A stretch of 64,000 nt of DNA from NCBI RefSeq assembly GCF_943736975.1, contig NZ_CALSFO010000002.1, positions 152,925 to 216,924 on the forward strand, read 5' to 3'. Positions 45,256-55,011 of this stretch are shown here, in pieces (position 1 is the stretch's first letter; each line of letters opens with the position of its first letter). This stretch comes from Streptococcus sp. Marseille-Q0941. Lineage in GTDB: Bacteria; Bacillota; Bacilli; Lactobacillales; Streptococcaceae. Both the position numbers and the translations under genes were made by a program. The notes below the pieces were generated by a model. The model had not been told where the DNA came from and searched no databases. It was given only the letters and a program-made list of their open reading frames with translations.

Positions 45256-46596
45256 TTACATAAATTGGGCGATAAAGACCACGATGATGATAATTGGAAT
45301 GATATAACGAAGAAGGAAGAGCCAGACTTGGAAAAGACTTTGTTTCCATGGTATTTTATCAAGATGCAGTTCCTTCATAGCCAGTGTTTTTTCAAAAATA
45401 TAACCTGTAAAGAGAGACAAGCAGAGGGCGCCGAATGGCATGAGGAGATTGGAAACCAAGAAATCCATAGCGTCAAAGAAGGTTTTACCAAAAATGCGAA
45501 CATCCGCCATAACACCGTAAGATAGGGCTGAAGGAATTCCAAAAACAAAGGTCAAAATCCCTAAAATGGCACTCCACTTAGCCCGCTTGCTGTTGTCCTG
45601 GTTGGTGATATTGCCCACATTGATTTCCAGCATAACGACGGAAGAAGTGACTGTCGCAAAGAGGAAGAGCAAGAGGAAAAGGATGTAAAAAATGGTTCCA
45701 AAGGGCATCTTGTCAAAGAGTTGTGGTAAAACGATGAAGAGGAGGCTTGGTCCACCTTCAGATTGGATGTTGAAGGCTGACATAGCAGGGAAAATGGCTA
45801 GTCCTGCCATGATGGATACCGAGATGTTCAAAGCTACGATGGAAATTCCTGATTGGACTAGATTGGTTTTCTTGTCTAGGTAGGAAGCATAGGTCAGCAT
45901 GGCTGTAACTCCAAGTGAAAGGGCAAAGAAAGATTGTCCTAGAGCATAGAGGACTCCAGCACTTGTCAATTTTGAAAAGTCAGGTTTGAGGAAGTAAAGG
46001 ACTCCTTCCATAGCATTTGGCAAGCTGAGAGAGCGGCCAATAATAATGACAAAGATGATAAAAAGAAGTGGCATCATGACTTTAGAAGCTCTTTCAATCC
46101 CTTTTTGAACACCGTGTGATACGATGAAAATATTCAAGAAGATAAAGGCTGCTTGGGCTCCTAGGGCAATAGTAGGATTAGAAATGATGGAAGAGAATTG
46201 CTGGGCATAATCTCCATTTTCAACAAGATGAAATAATCCGCCAAATTCGATACCAAGGTATACCAGAATCCACCCCCCAATAACACTATAGAATGAGAGA
46301 AGGATGAAAAGGGCGAAGGCACCAATCCAACCAATAAAGTTGTACTTCTTATTGTTTCCAAGCTTGCCAAAGGTTTTAATCCCAGAGACACCTGCGCTTC
46401 GGCCAAGTGCAAACTCAGCCAACAAGAGTGGAAAACCGATTAAAATGGTAGAAATGAGAAAGACCAGTAAAAAACCTCCACCGCCATTAGCAGCAGTCAT
46501 GTAGGGAAACTTCCAAACGGCTCCAAGTCCGATGGCTGAACCAGCAGATGCTAGGATAAAGCCAAGTTTCGAGCCCCATTGCGATTTTTCTGACAT
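45256..46596 (-). CDS. neurotransmitter:sodium symporter family transporter
   Basis: A 446-aa membrane protein with about 11 segments. GFILASAGSAIGLGAVWKFPYM at the start is the unwound TM1 sodium/substrate site of NSS proteins (LeuT fold), followed by TAANGGGGFLLVFLI. Members import amino acids such as Leu, Trp or Met, or other amines, with sodium; the substrate cannot be told. AAACTCC-type ribosome site is modest (GGAG 8 nt before ATG). It has two leader hairpins upstream. Confidence 0.9.
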   Translation of the reverse strand: MSEKSQWGSKLGFILASAGSAIGLGAVWKFPYMTAANGGGGFLLVFLISTILIGFPLLLAEFALGRSAGVSGIKTFGKLGNNKKYNFIGWIGAFALFILLSFYSVIGGWILVYLGIEFGGLFHLVENGDYAQQFSSIISNPTIALGAQAAFIFLNIFIVSHGVQKGIERASKVMMPLLFIIFVIIIGRSLSLPNAMEGVLYFLKPDFSKLTSAGVLYALGQSFFALSLGVTAMLTYASYLDKKTNLVQSGISIVALNISVSIMAGLAIFPAMSAFNIQSEGGPSLLFIVLPQLFDKMPFGTIFYILFLLLFLFATVTSSVVMLEINVGNITNQDNSKRAKWSAILGILTFVFGIPSALSYGVMADVRIFGKTFFDAMDFLVSNLLMPFGALCLSLFTGYIFEKTLAMKELHLDKIPWKQSLFQVWLFLLRYIIPIIIIVVFIAQFM

Positions 46597-46628
46597 AGTT
46601 AAACTCCAATTTTGTTTTTCAAATAAGA

Positions 46629-46676
46629 AAAGGCTACTTGAGTTGTCAAATAGCCTTCTCTCAATGGCTCTTTATG
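46629..46676 (-). promoter_or_regulatory. two hairpins in the leader of the sodium symporter gene
   Basis: Read on the minus strand, GGCTC/GAGCC is followed by AAGGCTA/TAGCCTT and then TTCTTATTT. The second hairpin looks like a weak terminator placed before the gene, so attenuation is possible. No known riboswitch core was recognised. Confidence 0.35.
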
Positions 46677-46795
46677 AGCCTTCTGTTTGATTGATAGACT
46701 TGACTATCCTATCATGTTTTCTGATGTCTGTCAAGAAAACCATTTTCAAGTTTTCACAGTTTTCTCAAAAAGTTAAAAAATTTTCGCAAAAATAC

Positions 46796-46826
46796 TTGAC
46801 TCTGACCTAAGGGAAGGGGTTATACT
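46796..46826 (+). promoter_or_regulatory. MerR-type promoter with 19-bp spacer
   Basis: TTGACT (46796) and TATACT (46821) are 19 bp apart. The spacer has an imperfect dyad (TGACCT...AGGGG). Long spacers with a central operator are the hallmark of MerR-family autoregulation. Confidence 0.7.
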
Positions 46827-46846
46827 ATCCTTGTAAGGAGGAAATC

Positions 46847-47587
46847 ATGTACCAAATAAAAGAAGCTGCGCAGCTTTCAGGTGTCTCTGTCAAGACCCTG
46901 CACCACTATGACAAGATAGGACTCTTGGTCCCCTTAAAGTCGGAAAACGGCTATCGAACTTACAGTCAAGAGGATTTGGAACGCCTTCAGGTCATTCTTT
47001 ACTACAAATATCTAGGCTTTTCTTTAGAATCAATAGCAGAGCTGTTAAAGGAAGAAAGGAAAGATTTATTGCCCCATTTGACTAGGCAGTTGGACTATCT
47101 AACTCGAGAAAGGCAACATCTGGATACCTTGATTTCCACCTTGCAAAAAACCATTCAAGAACAAAAAGGAGAAAGAAAAATGACCATTGAGGAAAAATTC
47201 ACAGGATTTAGCTATCAAGATCATCAAAAATACCAGCAAGAAGCGGTAGAGAAGTATGGACAAGAAGTCATGGATCAAGCCCTCGAACGCCAAAAAGGTC
47301 GCGAAGATGAGTCTACGGCTGCCTTTAACCAAGTCTTTCAAACTTTGGCACAAAATCTTCAAGCTGGTTTACCTGCAACAGCAATTGAAAACCAAGAGCA
47401 AGCAGCCAAGCTCTTGCAAGCCATTCGTACTTATGGATTTGACTGTTCTATTGAAGTCTTCGGATATATCGGTAAAGGATATGTCTACAACCCAGAGTTT
47501 AAGGAAAATATTGATAAATTTGGACCTGGAACAGCCCAGTACACATCAGATGTGATTGCCCACTATGTTGAAAAACAGGGTAAATAA
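46847..47587 (+). CDS. MerR-family regulator with TipAS-type effector domain
   Basis: A 246-aa regulator. Residues 1-70 are the MerR helix-turn-helix (IKEAAQLSGVSVKTLHHYDKIGLL, then NGYRTYSQEDLERLQ). A dimerising coiled coil (~75-108) leads to a TipAS-like drug-binding domain (FTGFSYQDHQKYQQEAVEKYG ... YNPEFKENIDKFGPGTAQY). In other bacteria this family (TipAL, Mta) senses bulky antibiotics and activates efflux; no pump gene adjoins here. An internal ATG (~47180, MTIEEKF) with AAAGGAG upstream could give a separate TipAS-like short form, as known for tipA. Confidence 0.88.
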   Translation: MYQIKEAAQLSGVSVKTLHHYDKIGLLVPLKSENGYRTYSQEDLERLQVILYYKYLGFSLESIAELLKEERKDLLPHLTRQLDYLTRERQHLDTLISTLQKTIQEQKGERKMTIEEKFTGFSYQDHQKYQQEAVEKYGQEVMDQALERQKGREDESTAAFNQVFQTLAQNLQAGLPATAIENQEQAAKLLQAIRTYGFDCSIEVFGYIGKGYVYNPEFKENIDKFGPGTAQYTSDVIAHYVEKQGK

Positions 47588-47620
47588 AATAATCGGCGGA
47601 GAGTCCTCCGCCGATTATTT
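47587..47620. terminator. bidirectional terminator between the MerR and Nudix genes
   Basis: AAATAATCGGCGGA and TCCGCCGATTATTT form a 14-bp perfect stem between convergent genes. Confidence 0.88.
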
Positions 47621-47621
47621 G

Positions 47622-48077
47622 CTATTTTAAATCATAAAGCCAGTCGTCACCGTCTTTATAGTAAAAGAACTCACTGAGATCATCTTCCAAAAAAACACGA
47701 AGCATATCAGACATATCATTGGTTGCAAGTTTTAGATGAGAGAGATTTTCAAAATCCTCCCACCAAACCTTTCCTTCGTCTGAAGATTGGAGTTCACCAG
47801 TAAAGTGTTCTGTTTTGTAAAAGAGGACGACATACCGATAATCTGTATCATCATACCAATCTTTGATACCACAGAGTTGAGGCTTAGAAATGGTCAGACC
47901 AGTTTCTTCCTTCACTTCACGAATGACGGCATCGACAAAGGATTCTCCACGTTCCACATGGCCACCAGGGAAAGAAACGCCAGGCCAGTCAGGACTAACT
48001 CGATCTTGAACCAGAACCTTGTCGCCATTTTTAATCATGCACATGTTGACAAATTCAACTGTTTCTCTTCTGTTCAT
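47622..48077 (-). CDS. Nudix hydrolase (MutT-like)
   Basis: A 151-aa enzyme with a complete Nudix box GHVERGESFVDAVIREVKEETGL (residues ~37-59; G, E, R, E and EE all present). It hydrolyses nucleoside diphosphates linked to another group, but whether 8-oxo-dGTP or something else is not clear. It ends at the shared terminator and lies 10 nt after the DUF1697 gene. Confidence 0.88.
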   Translation of the reverse strand: MNRRETVEFVNMCMIKNGDKVLVQDRVSPDWPGVSFPGGHVERGESFVDAVIREVKEETGLTISKPQLCGIKDWYDDTDYRYVVLFYKTEHFTGELQSSDEGKVWWEDFENLSHLKLATNDMSDMLRVFLEDDLSEFFYYKDGDDWLYDLK

Positions 48078-48087
48078 ATTGTTTTTC

Positions 48088-48609
48088 CTATTTTGTTAGT
48101 AACTTTTCCACGACATTTAACTTTCGCATGGTTAAATCCACGCCAAAAAGTTTTTCAAGATAGTTGGTATTGAGCTTTTTTCGTTTTGCAGTTCTAGGGA
48201 GATAGAGGTAGAGACAGTGATCGCCTACACAAATTTCTTCCTCACCGTAGTCAGCTTTCAATTTTTCTAGTGGCAGACTTTGGATAAATCCCTGATAAAG
48301 AATCACATGTACACGATCATGAAGATAGTCTTCTCTAAATGGGTTCTCTTGAACAATCTTTTCAAAATCGTCCTTATTCTTGATAACCATTTTTAAGTCA
48401 GCTCCAATTTTTTCCTTTATCAGAGTATGAACGCGTTCTCGTATTTCTTCCAAGTCCAAGTCACTTTCAAGAATGATATTTCCGCTTTGAATATAGGTTC
48501 GAACGTGTTGAAAACCAGCTTCTGTCAAAATATCTACCAAATATGACATTTTCGGGATAGCATTTTTTCCATTAGGAGTAACGCCTCTTAGTAAAATAAT
48601 ATGTTCCAA
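48088..48609 (-). CDS. DUF1697 family protein
   Basis: A 173-aa soluble protein. The start MEHIILLRGVTPNGKNAIPKMS and then LVDILTEAGFQHVRTYIQSGNIILES are the hallmark of DUF1697, a family of unknown function. The C-terminal basic stretch TAKRKKLNTNYLEKLFG is also conserved in the family as I recall. Grouped with Nudix and flavoprotein genes on the minus strand; spacing of 13 nt to the flavoprotein gene suggests one operon. Confidence 0.82.
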   Translation of the reverse strand: MEHIILLRGVTPNGKNAIPKMSYLVDILTEAGFQHVRTYIQSGNIILESDLDLEEIRERVHTLIKEKIGADLKMVIKNKDDFEKIVQENPFREDYLHDRVHVILYQGFIQSLPLEKLKADYGEEEICVGDHCLYLYLPRTAKRKKLNTNYLEKLFGVDLTMRKLNVVEKLLTK

Positions 48610-48622
48610 AGGACTTCCTTTC

Positions 48623-49858
<1,236 letters not shown>

Positions 49859-50704
49859 TTAGTCAATTTCATATCCCATAAGGAGTCCGCCATCTTCTGC
49901 ATAAAAACTGCAAAGTCCAGAAGTTGGGATAATTTTAATATTAGCTGCTGGGAATTTTTCACGCAAGAGGTCAGAGAGCTGTTGGCAGAATTTCTCATTA
50001 CTGCGGTGAGCCATGACGATACGCCCACCAGCGTAGCCAGCTTTGATTAACTCTTCATAAGCAGCTTGCAGGGACTTTTTAGCACCACGAGCTTTTTGGA
50101 GAAGTTCCAATGTTCCGGTTTCACTTGCTTCCCCAACCATACGAATATTGAGGAGCCCAACAACTGCACCAATAAGTTTACTCAAGCGACCGTTTTTAAC
50201 CAGGTTATCCACTTTAGCAAGAACGAACAACAATTTCGTTCTTGCTTGGTAAGTAGTAATCACTTCAACGACTTCTTCAAAAGAAAGTCCTTGATCAATC
50301 AAGTCATTGATTTTTTCAACGATTAAGTCAACTTCCCCACCAGCAGATAAGCTGTCGATAACATGAATCTGAGTGTCAGGGTGTTCTTCGAGATAAATGT
50401 TTTTAGCTAATTGTGCGCTATTGTGGCTACCAGAGAGAGTTCCAGTGATAGTCACTACAAAAATATGTTTGGCACCTTCGAATGCTCGTAAATAATCATC
50501 AGGACTAGGGCAGGCTGATTTAGAAGCTTCAGAAGTTGCATACATAGTTTCCATCATTTGATCGATATCAAGATTAGCATCGTCAATAAAGACCTGATCT
50601 GCTACCTGAATTGTTAATGGGACACTTACAAATTCAGTATCAAAAGCAAGGTTTGCCAGTTGGCGATAATCACAACCAGAGTCAGCTACAATCTTCCAAG
50701 TCAT
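49859..50704 (-). CDS. degV: DegV family fatty-acid-binding protein
   Basis: A 281-aa two-domain protein. KIVADSGCDYRQL at the start, FVVTITGTLSGSHNSAQLA with the ligand-contacting serine/threonine, and VIDSLSAGGEVDLIVEKI match DegV, which holds a fatty acid for FakA kinase in other Gram-positives (FakB role). No fakA is next to it. Strong start position with GGGAGAAT site upstream on the minus strand; divergent from the tetR gene. Confidence 0.88.
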   Translation of the reverse strand: MTWKIVADSGCDYRQLANLAFDTEFVSVPLTIQVADQVFIDDANLDIDQMMETMYATSEASKSACPSPDDYLRAFEGAKHIFVVTITGTLSGSHNSAQLAKNIYLEEHPDTQIHVIDSLSAGGEVDLIVEKINDLIDQGLSFEEVVEVITTYQARTKLLFVLAKVDNLVKNGRLSKLIGAVVGLLNIRMVGEASETGTLELLQKARGAKKSLQAAYEELIKAGYAGGRIVMAHRSNEKFCQQLSDLLREKFPAANIKIIPTSGLCSFYAEDGGLLMGYEID

Positions 50705-50828
50705 AGAAATTCTCCCTCTTTATCACTTATACATTGACAAAGGTTCTGTCTTTTTTTACAATTATATCATGAAATCCCTTGAAACAAAAGTGGTAGCTCT
50801 CTGTTGTCACAAGTAGAAAGAAATTGTT

Positions 50829-51386
50829 ATGTCTGAACGTAAAATATCTGAAAAATCGCTTGAGAACCTAAGAAAATCAAACCAAGAATCTAATTTGCTA
50901 ACCAGAGAAGCGATTGAAACAGCTCTTTTGCAACTCTTGGAGAAAAAGGAGTTGGCTAAGATTAGCATTTCTGAGTTAGTCAAGCGTGCTGGCGTTTCGC
51001 GTGCGGCTTTTTATCGAAACTATGATTCAAAAGAAGAGATTTTAGAAAGTGTCTTTAAATGTAGCGTCCATAACATCATGGAGCAATTGAGTCATTACGA
51101 TGTAAAAACAGACCTTTATCTCGTATGGGTTCACCTCTTTAGAGAAGCCAAGAAAGAAGCTAAGGTGATTCAGCTTGCCTTGGACTATCACTTAGAAAAA
51201 ATCTTTGTGCAAGCCATGCAAGAATTTCTAGAAAAATACTATGGAAAATCAAAAGGAGTCAGCTCTTACCTGCATTCTTTTTGGAGTTCGGCCATCGTAT
51301 CGGTCTTGCTTAAATGGATCAAGGATGGGATGAAGGTTCCTGCTGAAAAAATCGCAGATTTACGCCTGCCATTTTTCAAAAAATAA
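50829..51386 (+). CDS. TetR-family transcriptional regulator
   Basis: A 185-aa regulator. The N-terminal helix-turn-helix is AKISISELVKRAGVSRAAFYRNYDSKEEIL (residues ~44-73, typical TetR). The C-terminal ligand domain is unassigned. It is divergent to degV and 18 nt before the dCMP deaminase gene. Target genes unknown; regulation of the divergent degV is a possibility. Ribosome site weak (AGAAAG). Confidence 0.85.
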   Translation: MSERKISEKSLENLRKSNQESNLLTREAIETALLQLLEKKELAKISISELVKRAGVSRAAFYRNYDSKEEILESVFKCSVHNIMEQLSHYDVKTDLYLVWVHLFREAKKEAKVIQLALDYHLEKIFVQAMQEFLEKYYGKSKGVSSYLHSFWSSAIVSVLLKWIKDGMKVPAEKIADLRLPFFKK

Positions 51387-51404
51387 AACATGAGGAGAAA
51401 TGCT

Positions 51405-51872
51405 ATGACAGAAAAAAGACTAGCTTGGGATGAGTATTTTGCCGCTCAAGCACTATTGATTGCCAATCGCTCAACCTGTAAACGTGCCAAGGTAGGAGCT
51501 GTTTTAGTCAAGGATAACAAAGTTATTTCAACAGGCTATAATGGTTCTGTATCAGGAACAGAGCATTGTATAGATCATGACTGTCTGGTGATTGAAGGCC
51601 ACTGTGTCCGCACTCTTCATGCAGAAGTGAATGCTATTTTACAAGGGGCTGAACGAGGCGTTCCCAGAGGTTTTACAGCCTATGTCACTCATTTTCCATG
51701 CCTCAACTGCACCAAACAACTGCTACAGGTTGGTTGCAAGCGCGTAGTTTATATCAACCAGTACCGAATGGATGACTATGCCCAGTACCTTTATCACGAA
51801 AAAGGCACCGAGTTGACCCATTTACCATTAGAGACTGTTCAGACAGCTCTCCAAGAGGCAGATTTGATTTAG
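51405..51872 (+). CDS. deoxycytidylate deaminase (ComEB-like)
   Basis: A 155-aa zinc deaminase converting dCMP to dUMP. CKRAKVGAVLVKDNKVISTGYNG, the zinc/proton shuttle LHAEVNAI and the second zinc pair PCLNCTKQLLQ are complete. AGGAG lies 7-8 nt before ATG 51405, so the earlier ATG at 51390 is less likely. It supplies dUMP to ThyA (gene at 3340). Confidence 0.9.
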   Translation: MTEKRLAWDEYFAAQALLIANRSTCKRAKVGAVLVKDNKVISTGYNGSVSGTEHCIDHDCLVIEGHCVRTLHAEVNAILQGAERGVPRGFTAYVTHFPCLNCTKQLLQVGCKRVVYINQYRMDDYAQYLYHEKGTELTHLPLETVQTALQEADLI

Positions 51873-51889
51873 AAATTAATAAAAATAAG

Positions 51890-51927
51890 TGGTTTAGAAA
51901 GCTTTTTAAACCATTTTTTGATATAAT
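51890..51927 (+). terminator. terminator of the deaminase gene and adjacent upp extended -10
   Basis: TGGTTTA and TAAACCA pair (51890-51913), with T6 following. The last T begins TGATATAAT (51919-51927), an extended -10 element for upp, as also seen before manA and ylbG. Confidence 0.7.
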
Positions 51928-51960
51928 AAGAAGAATAAATTGAAAGAAGGAATTCTGAAA

Positions 51961-52590
51961 ATGGGAAAACTTGAAGTTATTAATCATCCACTGATTCAAC
52001 ACAAATTATCAATCTTGCGTCGCACTGACACTTCTACAAAAGCTTTTCGTGAACTAGTAGACGAGATTGCAATGTTGATGGGATATGAAGTACTTCGTGA
52101 TCTTCCACTTGAAGACGTAGAAATCGAAACACCGATCACAAAAACAGTTCAAAAACAGTTGGCTGGTAAAAAATTGGCGATTGTCCCAATCTTGCGTGCA
52201 GGTATTGGTATGGTTGATGGACTATTGAGTTTGGTTCCAGCAGCAAAAGTTGGTCACATTGGTATGTACCGTGACGAAGAAACCCTTCAACCAGTAGAAT
52301 ACTTGGTAAAATTACCTGAAGATATTGACCAACGTCAAATTTTTGTAGTTGATCCTATGCTTGCAACAGGTGGATCAGCAATTTTGGCTGTTGACTCCCT
52401 CAAAAAACGTGGGGCTTCAAACATCAAGTTTGTCTGCCTTGTATCAGCTCCAGAAGGTGTGAAGGCACTTCAAGCAGCACACCCTGATGTAGAAATCTTT
52501 ACTGCAGCCTTGGATGAACGCTTGAACGAACATGGTTACATCGTTCCAGGTCTTGGAGACGCTGGGGACCGCTTGTTCGGAACTAAATAG
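51961..52590 (+). CDS. upp: uracil phosphoribosyltransferase
   Basis: A 209-aa salvage enzyme forming UMP from uracil and PRPP. The PRPP motif [13 protein letters not shown] (~residue 129) and [13 protein letters not shown] and the C-terminal [13 protein letters not shown] uracil-binding end are complete. The ATG at 51961 gives [12 protein letters not shown] as in homologues. Confidence 0.97.
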   Translation: MGKLEVINHPLIQHKLSILRRTDTSTKAFRELVDEIAMLMGYEVLRDLPLEDVEIETPITKTVQKQLAGKKLAIVPILRAGIGMVDGLLSLVPAAKVGHIGMYRDEETLQPVEYLVKLPEDIDQRQIFVVDPMLATGGSAILAVDSLKKRGASNIKFVCLVSAPEGVKALQAAHPDVEIFTAALDERLNEHGYIVPGLGDAGDRLFGTK

Positions 52591-52621
52591 AATACTAAAA
52601 GAGGATTATACACATCAAAAA

Positions 52622-52651
52622 ATGGACCTTTTTTGACCAACGAGATATAAT
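52622..52651 (+). promoter_or_regulatory. CtsR-like operator overlapping the clpP promoter
   Basis: On the minus strand GGTCAAA-AAA-GGTCCAT (52622-52638) is a close match to the CtsR direct heptad repeat, with the second heptad imperfect. The -10 TATAAT is at 52646-52651; a weak -35 (TGGACC, 52623) would lie inside the operator, so binding would block RNA polymerase. Confidence 0.65.
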
Positions 52652-52705
52652 AACCTAATTGTCAGTAGACAACTACTAAATTTAAAAGATCAAAAGGAGA
52701 AATGA

Positions 52706-53296
52706 ATGATTCCTGTAGTTATTGAACAAACAAGTCGTGGAGAACGTTCGTATGATATTTACTCACGACTTCTTAAGGACCGCATCATCATGCTAACAGG
52801 GCCAGTCGAAGACAATATGGCCAACTCAGTTATTGCTCAGTTGCTCTTCTTGGATGCCCAAGATAGCACAAAAGATATTTACCTTTACGTCAACACACCT
52901 GGAGGTTCTGTGTCAGCTGGTTTGGCAATCGTTGATACTATGAACTTTATCAAGGCAGATGTCCAAACCATCGTGATGGGAATGGCTGCATCTATGGGGA
53001 CTGTTATTGCATCAAGTGGAGCAAAAGGCAAACGATTCATGCTTCCAAATGCAGAGTACATGATTCACCAACCAATGGGTGGAACAGGTGGTGGTACCCA
53101 ACAAACAGATATGGCAATCGCTGCAGAACACTTGCTCAAAACTCGTAAGACATTGGAGCAAATCCTTGCCGATAACTCTGGTAAATCAGTTGAGCAAATT
53201 CATAAAGATGCTGAACGTGATTACTGGATGAGCGCCCAAGAAACGCTTGAATATGGTTTTATTGATGAAATCATGGCCAACAATTCTTTGAACTAA
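52706..53296 (+). CDS. clpP: ATP-dependent Clp protease proteolytic subunit
   Basis: A 196-aa serine protease subunit that forms the ClpP tetradecamer with Clp ATPases. The catalytic serine is in [10 protein letters not shown] (~residue 96), the histidine in YMIHQPMGG (~121), and the Asp near residue 172 (ERDYWMS). Length is standard. AAAGGAG precedes the ATG. The CtsR-type operator indicates heat-shock control. Confidence 0.97.
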   Translation: MIPVVIEQTSRGERSYDIYSRLLKDRIIMLTGPVEDNMANSVIAQLLFLDAQDSTKDIYLYVNTPGGSVSAGLAIVDTMNFIKADVQTIVMGMAASMGTVIASSGAKGKRFMLPNAEYMIHQPMGGTGGGTQQTDMAIAAEHLLKTRKTLEQILADNSGKSVEQIHKDAERDYWMSAQETLEYGFIDEIMANNSLN

Positions 53297-53306
53297 TAAA
53301 GCATGA

Positions 53307-53343
53307 AAGCGAACTCGACGGAGTTTGCTTTTTTTGATATAAT
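53307..53343 (+). terminator. terminator of clpP and ylbG extended -10
   Basis: AAGCGAACTC and GAGTTTGCTT pair around GACG, with a T run, and TGATATAAT (53335-53343) follows immediately as the extended -10 of the next gene. Confidence 0.78.
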
Positions 53344-53374
53344 GGGATAAGATTTCTTAGAAAGAGGATTCCTC

Positions 53375-53644
53375 ATGTTTGAAAAAACAAATCGATCAGG
53401 ATTAATCATCTATCTCTACTATAATAGAGATGTAAAAAAACTACAGGAATATGGAGATGTTTTCTATCATTCCAAAAAGCATCGCTACCTGCAACTTTAT
53501 GTCCCAACTGAGGAACTAGATGACTTAGTTGAGAGATTAGGTAAGGAAAGATTTATCAAGAAAATTAGACGTTGCCATATTCAAGAGTTGGAGACACCCT
53601 TTGTTGGTAATCTCTATCGAAAAGAAGAAAACGTTATCATTTAA
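53375..53644 (+). CDS. ylbG: YlbG/DUF2129 family protein
   Basis: An 89-aa cytoplasmic protein ([22 protein letters not shown] ... [12 protein letters not shown]) matching the small Firmicute family YlbG (DUF2129), of unknown function. AAAGAGGA site upstream. Its place after clpP is common in streptococci. Confidence 0.85.
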   Translation: MFEKTNRSGLIIYLYYNRDVKKLQEYGDVFYHSKKHRYLQLYVPTEELDDLVERLGKERFIKKIRRCHIQELETPFVGNLYRKEENVII

Positions 53645-53661
53645 AAAGTGAAACAAATGTG

Positions 53662-53690
53662 TTGACAATTTTCTGATAATTCGGTATATT
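53662..53690 (+). promoter_or_regulatory. livJHMGF promoter with a CodY box
   Basis: TTGACA (53662) and TATATT (53685) are 17 bp apart. AATTTTCTGATAATT (53667-53681) matches the CodY consensus AATTTTCWGAAAATT at 14 of 15 positions and lies between the -35 and -10, so CodY bound to branched-chain amino acids would block transcription. Confidence 0.85.
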
Positions 53691-53730
53691 CTTAACATAC
53701 TATTTTTAAAACAACTATAAGGAGATTAAC

Positions 53731-54891
53731 ATGAAGAAAAAATTTGCCCTATCTTTTGTGGCTCTTGCTAGCGTAGCTCTTCTCGCTGCCTGTGGAGAGG
53801 TCAAGTCAGGAGCTACTAACGCTGCTGGTAACCCAGTAGACGAAAAGACTATCAAAATCGGTTTTAACTTTGAAGAAACAGGTGCTGTAGCTGCCTATGG
53901 TACTTCTGAACAAAAAGGTGCCCAACTTGCTGTTGATGAGATCAATGCTGCTGGTGGTATTGATGGAAAACAAATCGAAGTTGTGGATAAAGATAACAAA
54001 TCTGAAACTGCTGAGGCTGCCTCTGTTACAACTAACTTAGTAACACAATCAAAGGTTGCAGCAATCGTAGGACCTGCGACATCTGGTGCAACTGCCGCGG
54101 CTGTAGCTAACGCTACCCAAGCAGGGGTTCCATTGATTTCACCAAGTGCGACTCAAGATGGTTTAACTAAAGGTCAAGATTACCTATTTATCGGAACATT
54201 CCAAGATAGCTTCCAAGGTAAGATTATTTCTAACTATGTAACAAACAAATTGAATGCTAAGAAGGTTGTTCTTTATACGGACAATGCTAGTGACTATGCT
54301 AAAGGTATTGCTAAAGCCTTCCGTGAAGCCTACAAGGGTGAGATTGTAGCAGACGAAACTTTTGTGGCAGGTGATACAGACTTCCAAGCAGCCCTTACTA
54401 AAATGAAAGGGAAAGAGTTTGACGCTATCGTTGTTCCAGGTTACTACACAGAAGCAGGTAAAATCGTAAACCAAGCGCGTGGTATGGGAATTGATAAACC
54501 AATCGTTGGTGGTGATGGATTTAACGGTGAAGAATTTGTTCAACAAGCAACTGCTGAAAGAGCATCAAACATTTACTTTATCTCTGGATTCTCAACTACA
54601 GTTGATGTTTCTGCAAAAGCCAAAGCTTTCCTTGAAGCATACCGTGCTAAATACAATGAAGAACCTTCAACCTTCTCAGCCTTGGCTTATGACTCAGTTT
54701 ACTTAGTAGCCAATGCTGCAAAAGGTGCAAAAACTTCAGTTGATATCAAGAACAATCTTGCTAAAACACAAAACTTCGAAGGTGTTACAGGTCAAACAAG
54801 CTTTGATGCAGATCATAACACTGTGAAAACAGCCTTCATGATGACCATGAATAATGGTAAAGTAGATGCGGCAGAAGTCGTAAAACCATAA
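53731..54891 (+). CDS. livJ: branched-chain amino-acid ABC transporter, binding lipoprotein
   Basis: A 386-aa lipoprotein. The signal peptide ends in the lipobox LLAAC (Cys ~21). The mature part is a periplasmic-binding-type I fold (IKIGFNFEETGAVAAYGTSEQKGAQLA, VGPATSGATAAAVANATQAG). It binds leucine, isoleucine or valine at the cell surface and delivers them to LivHM. First gene of the CodY-controlled operon. Confidence 0.94.
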   Translation: MKKKFALSFVALASVALLAACGEVKSGATNAAGNPVDEKTIKIGFNFEETGAVAAYGTSEQKGAQLAVDEINAAGGIDGKQIEVVDKDNKSETAEAASVTTNLVTQSKVAAIVGPATSGATAAAVANATQAGVPLISPSATQDGLTKGQDYLFIGTFQDSFQGKIISNYVTNKLNAKKVVLYTDNASDYAKGIAKAFREAYKGEIVADETFVAGDTDFQAALTKMKGKEFDAIVVPGYYTEAGKIVNQARGMGIDKPIVGGDGFNGEEFVQQATAERASNIYFISGFSTTVDVSAKAKAFLEAYRAKYNEEPSTFSALAYDSVYLVANAAKGAKTSVDIKNNLAKTQNFEGVTGQTSFDADHNTVKTAFMMTMNNGKVDAAEVVKP

Positions 54892-55011
54892 CATTAGAAT
54901 AGTAGTTGAAATAGGGAATGAGCCTTTGACTCACTCCCTGTTTCGATGTTTATGAACTTGTGAAAATTGAGAAATTTTCTAAAAAAATAACGATAGAAAA
55001 GAGTGAATGCT

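Noticed and set aside
45193..45525. 110-codon plus-strand ORF over the dispersed repeat and transporter gene
   Set aside because: It is antisense to the conserved sodium symporter and partly made of repeat sequence.
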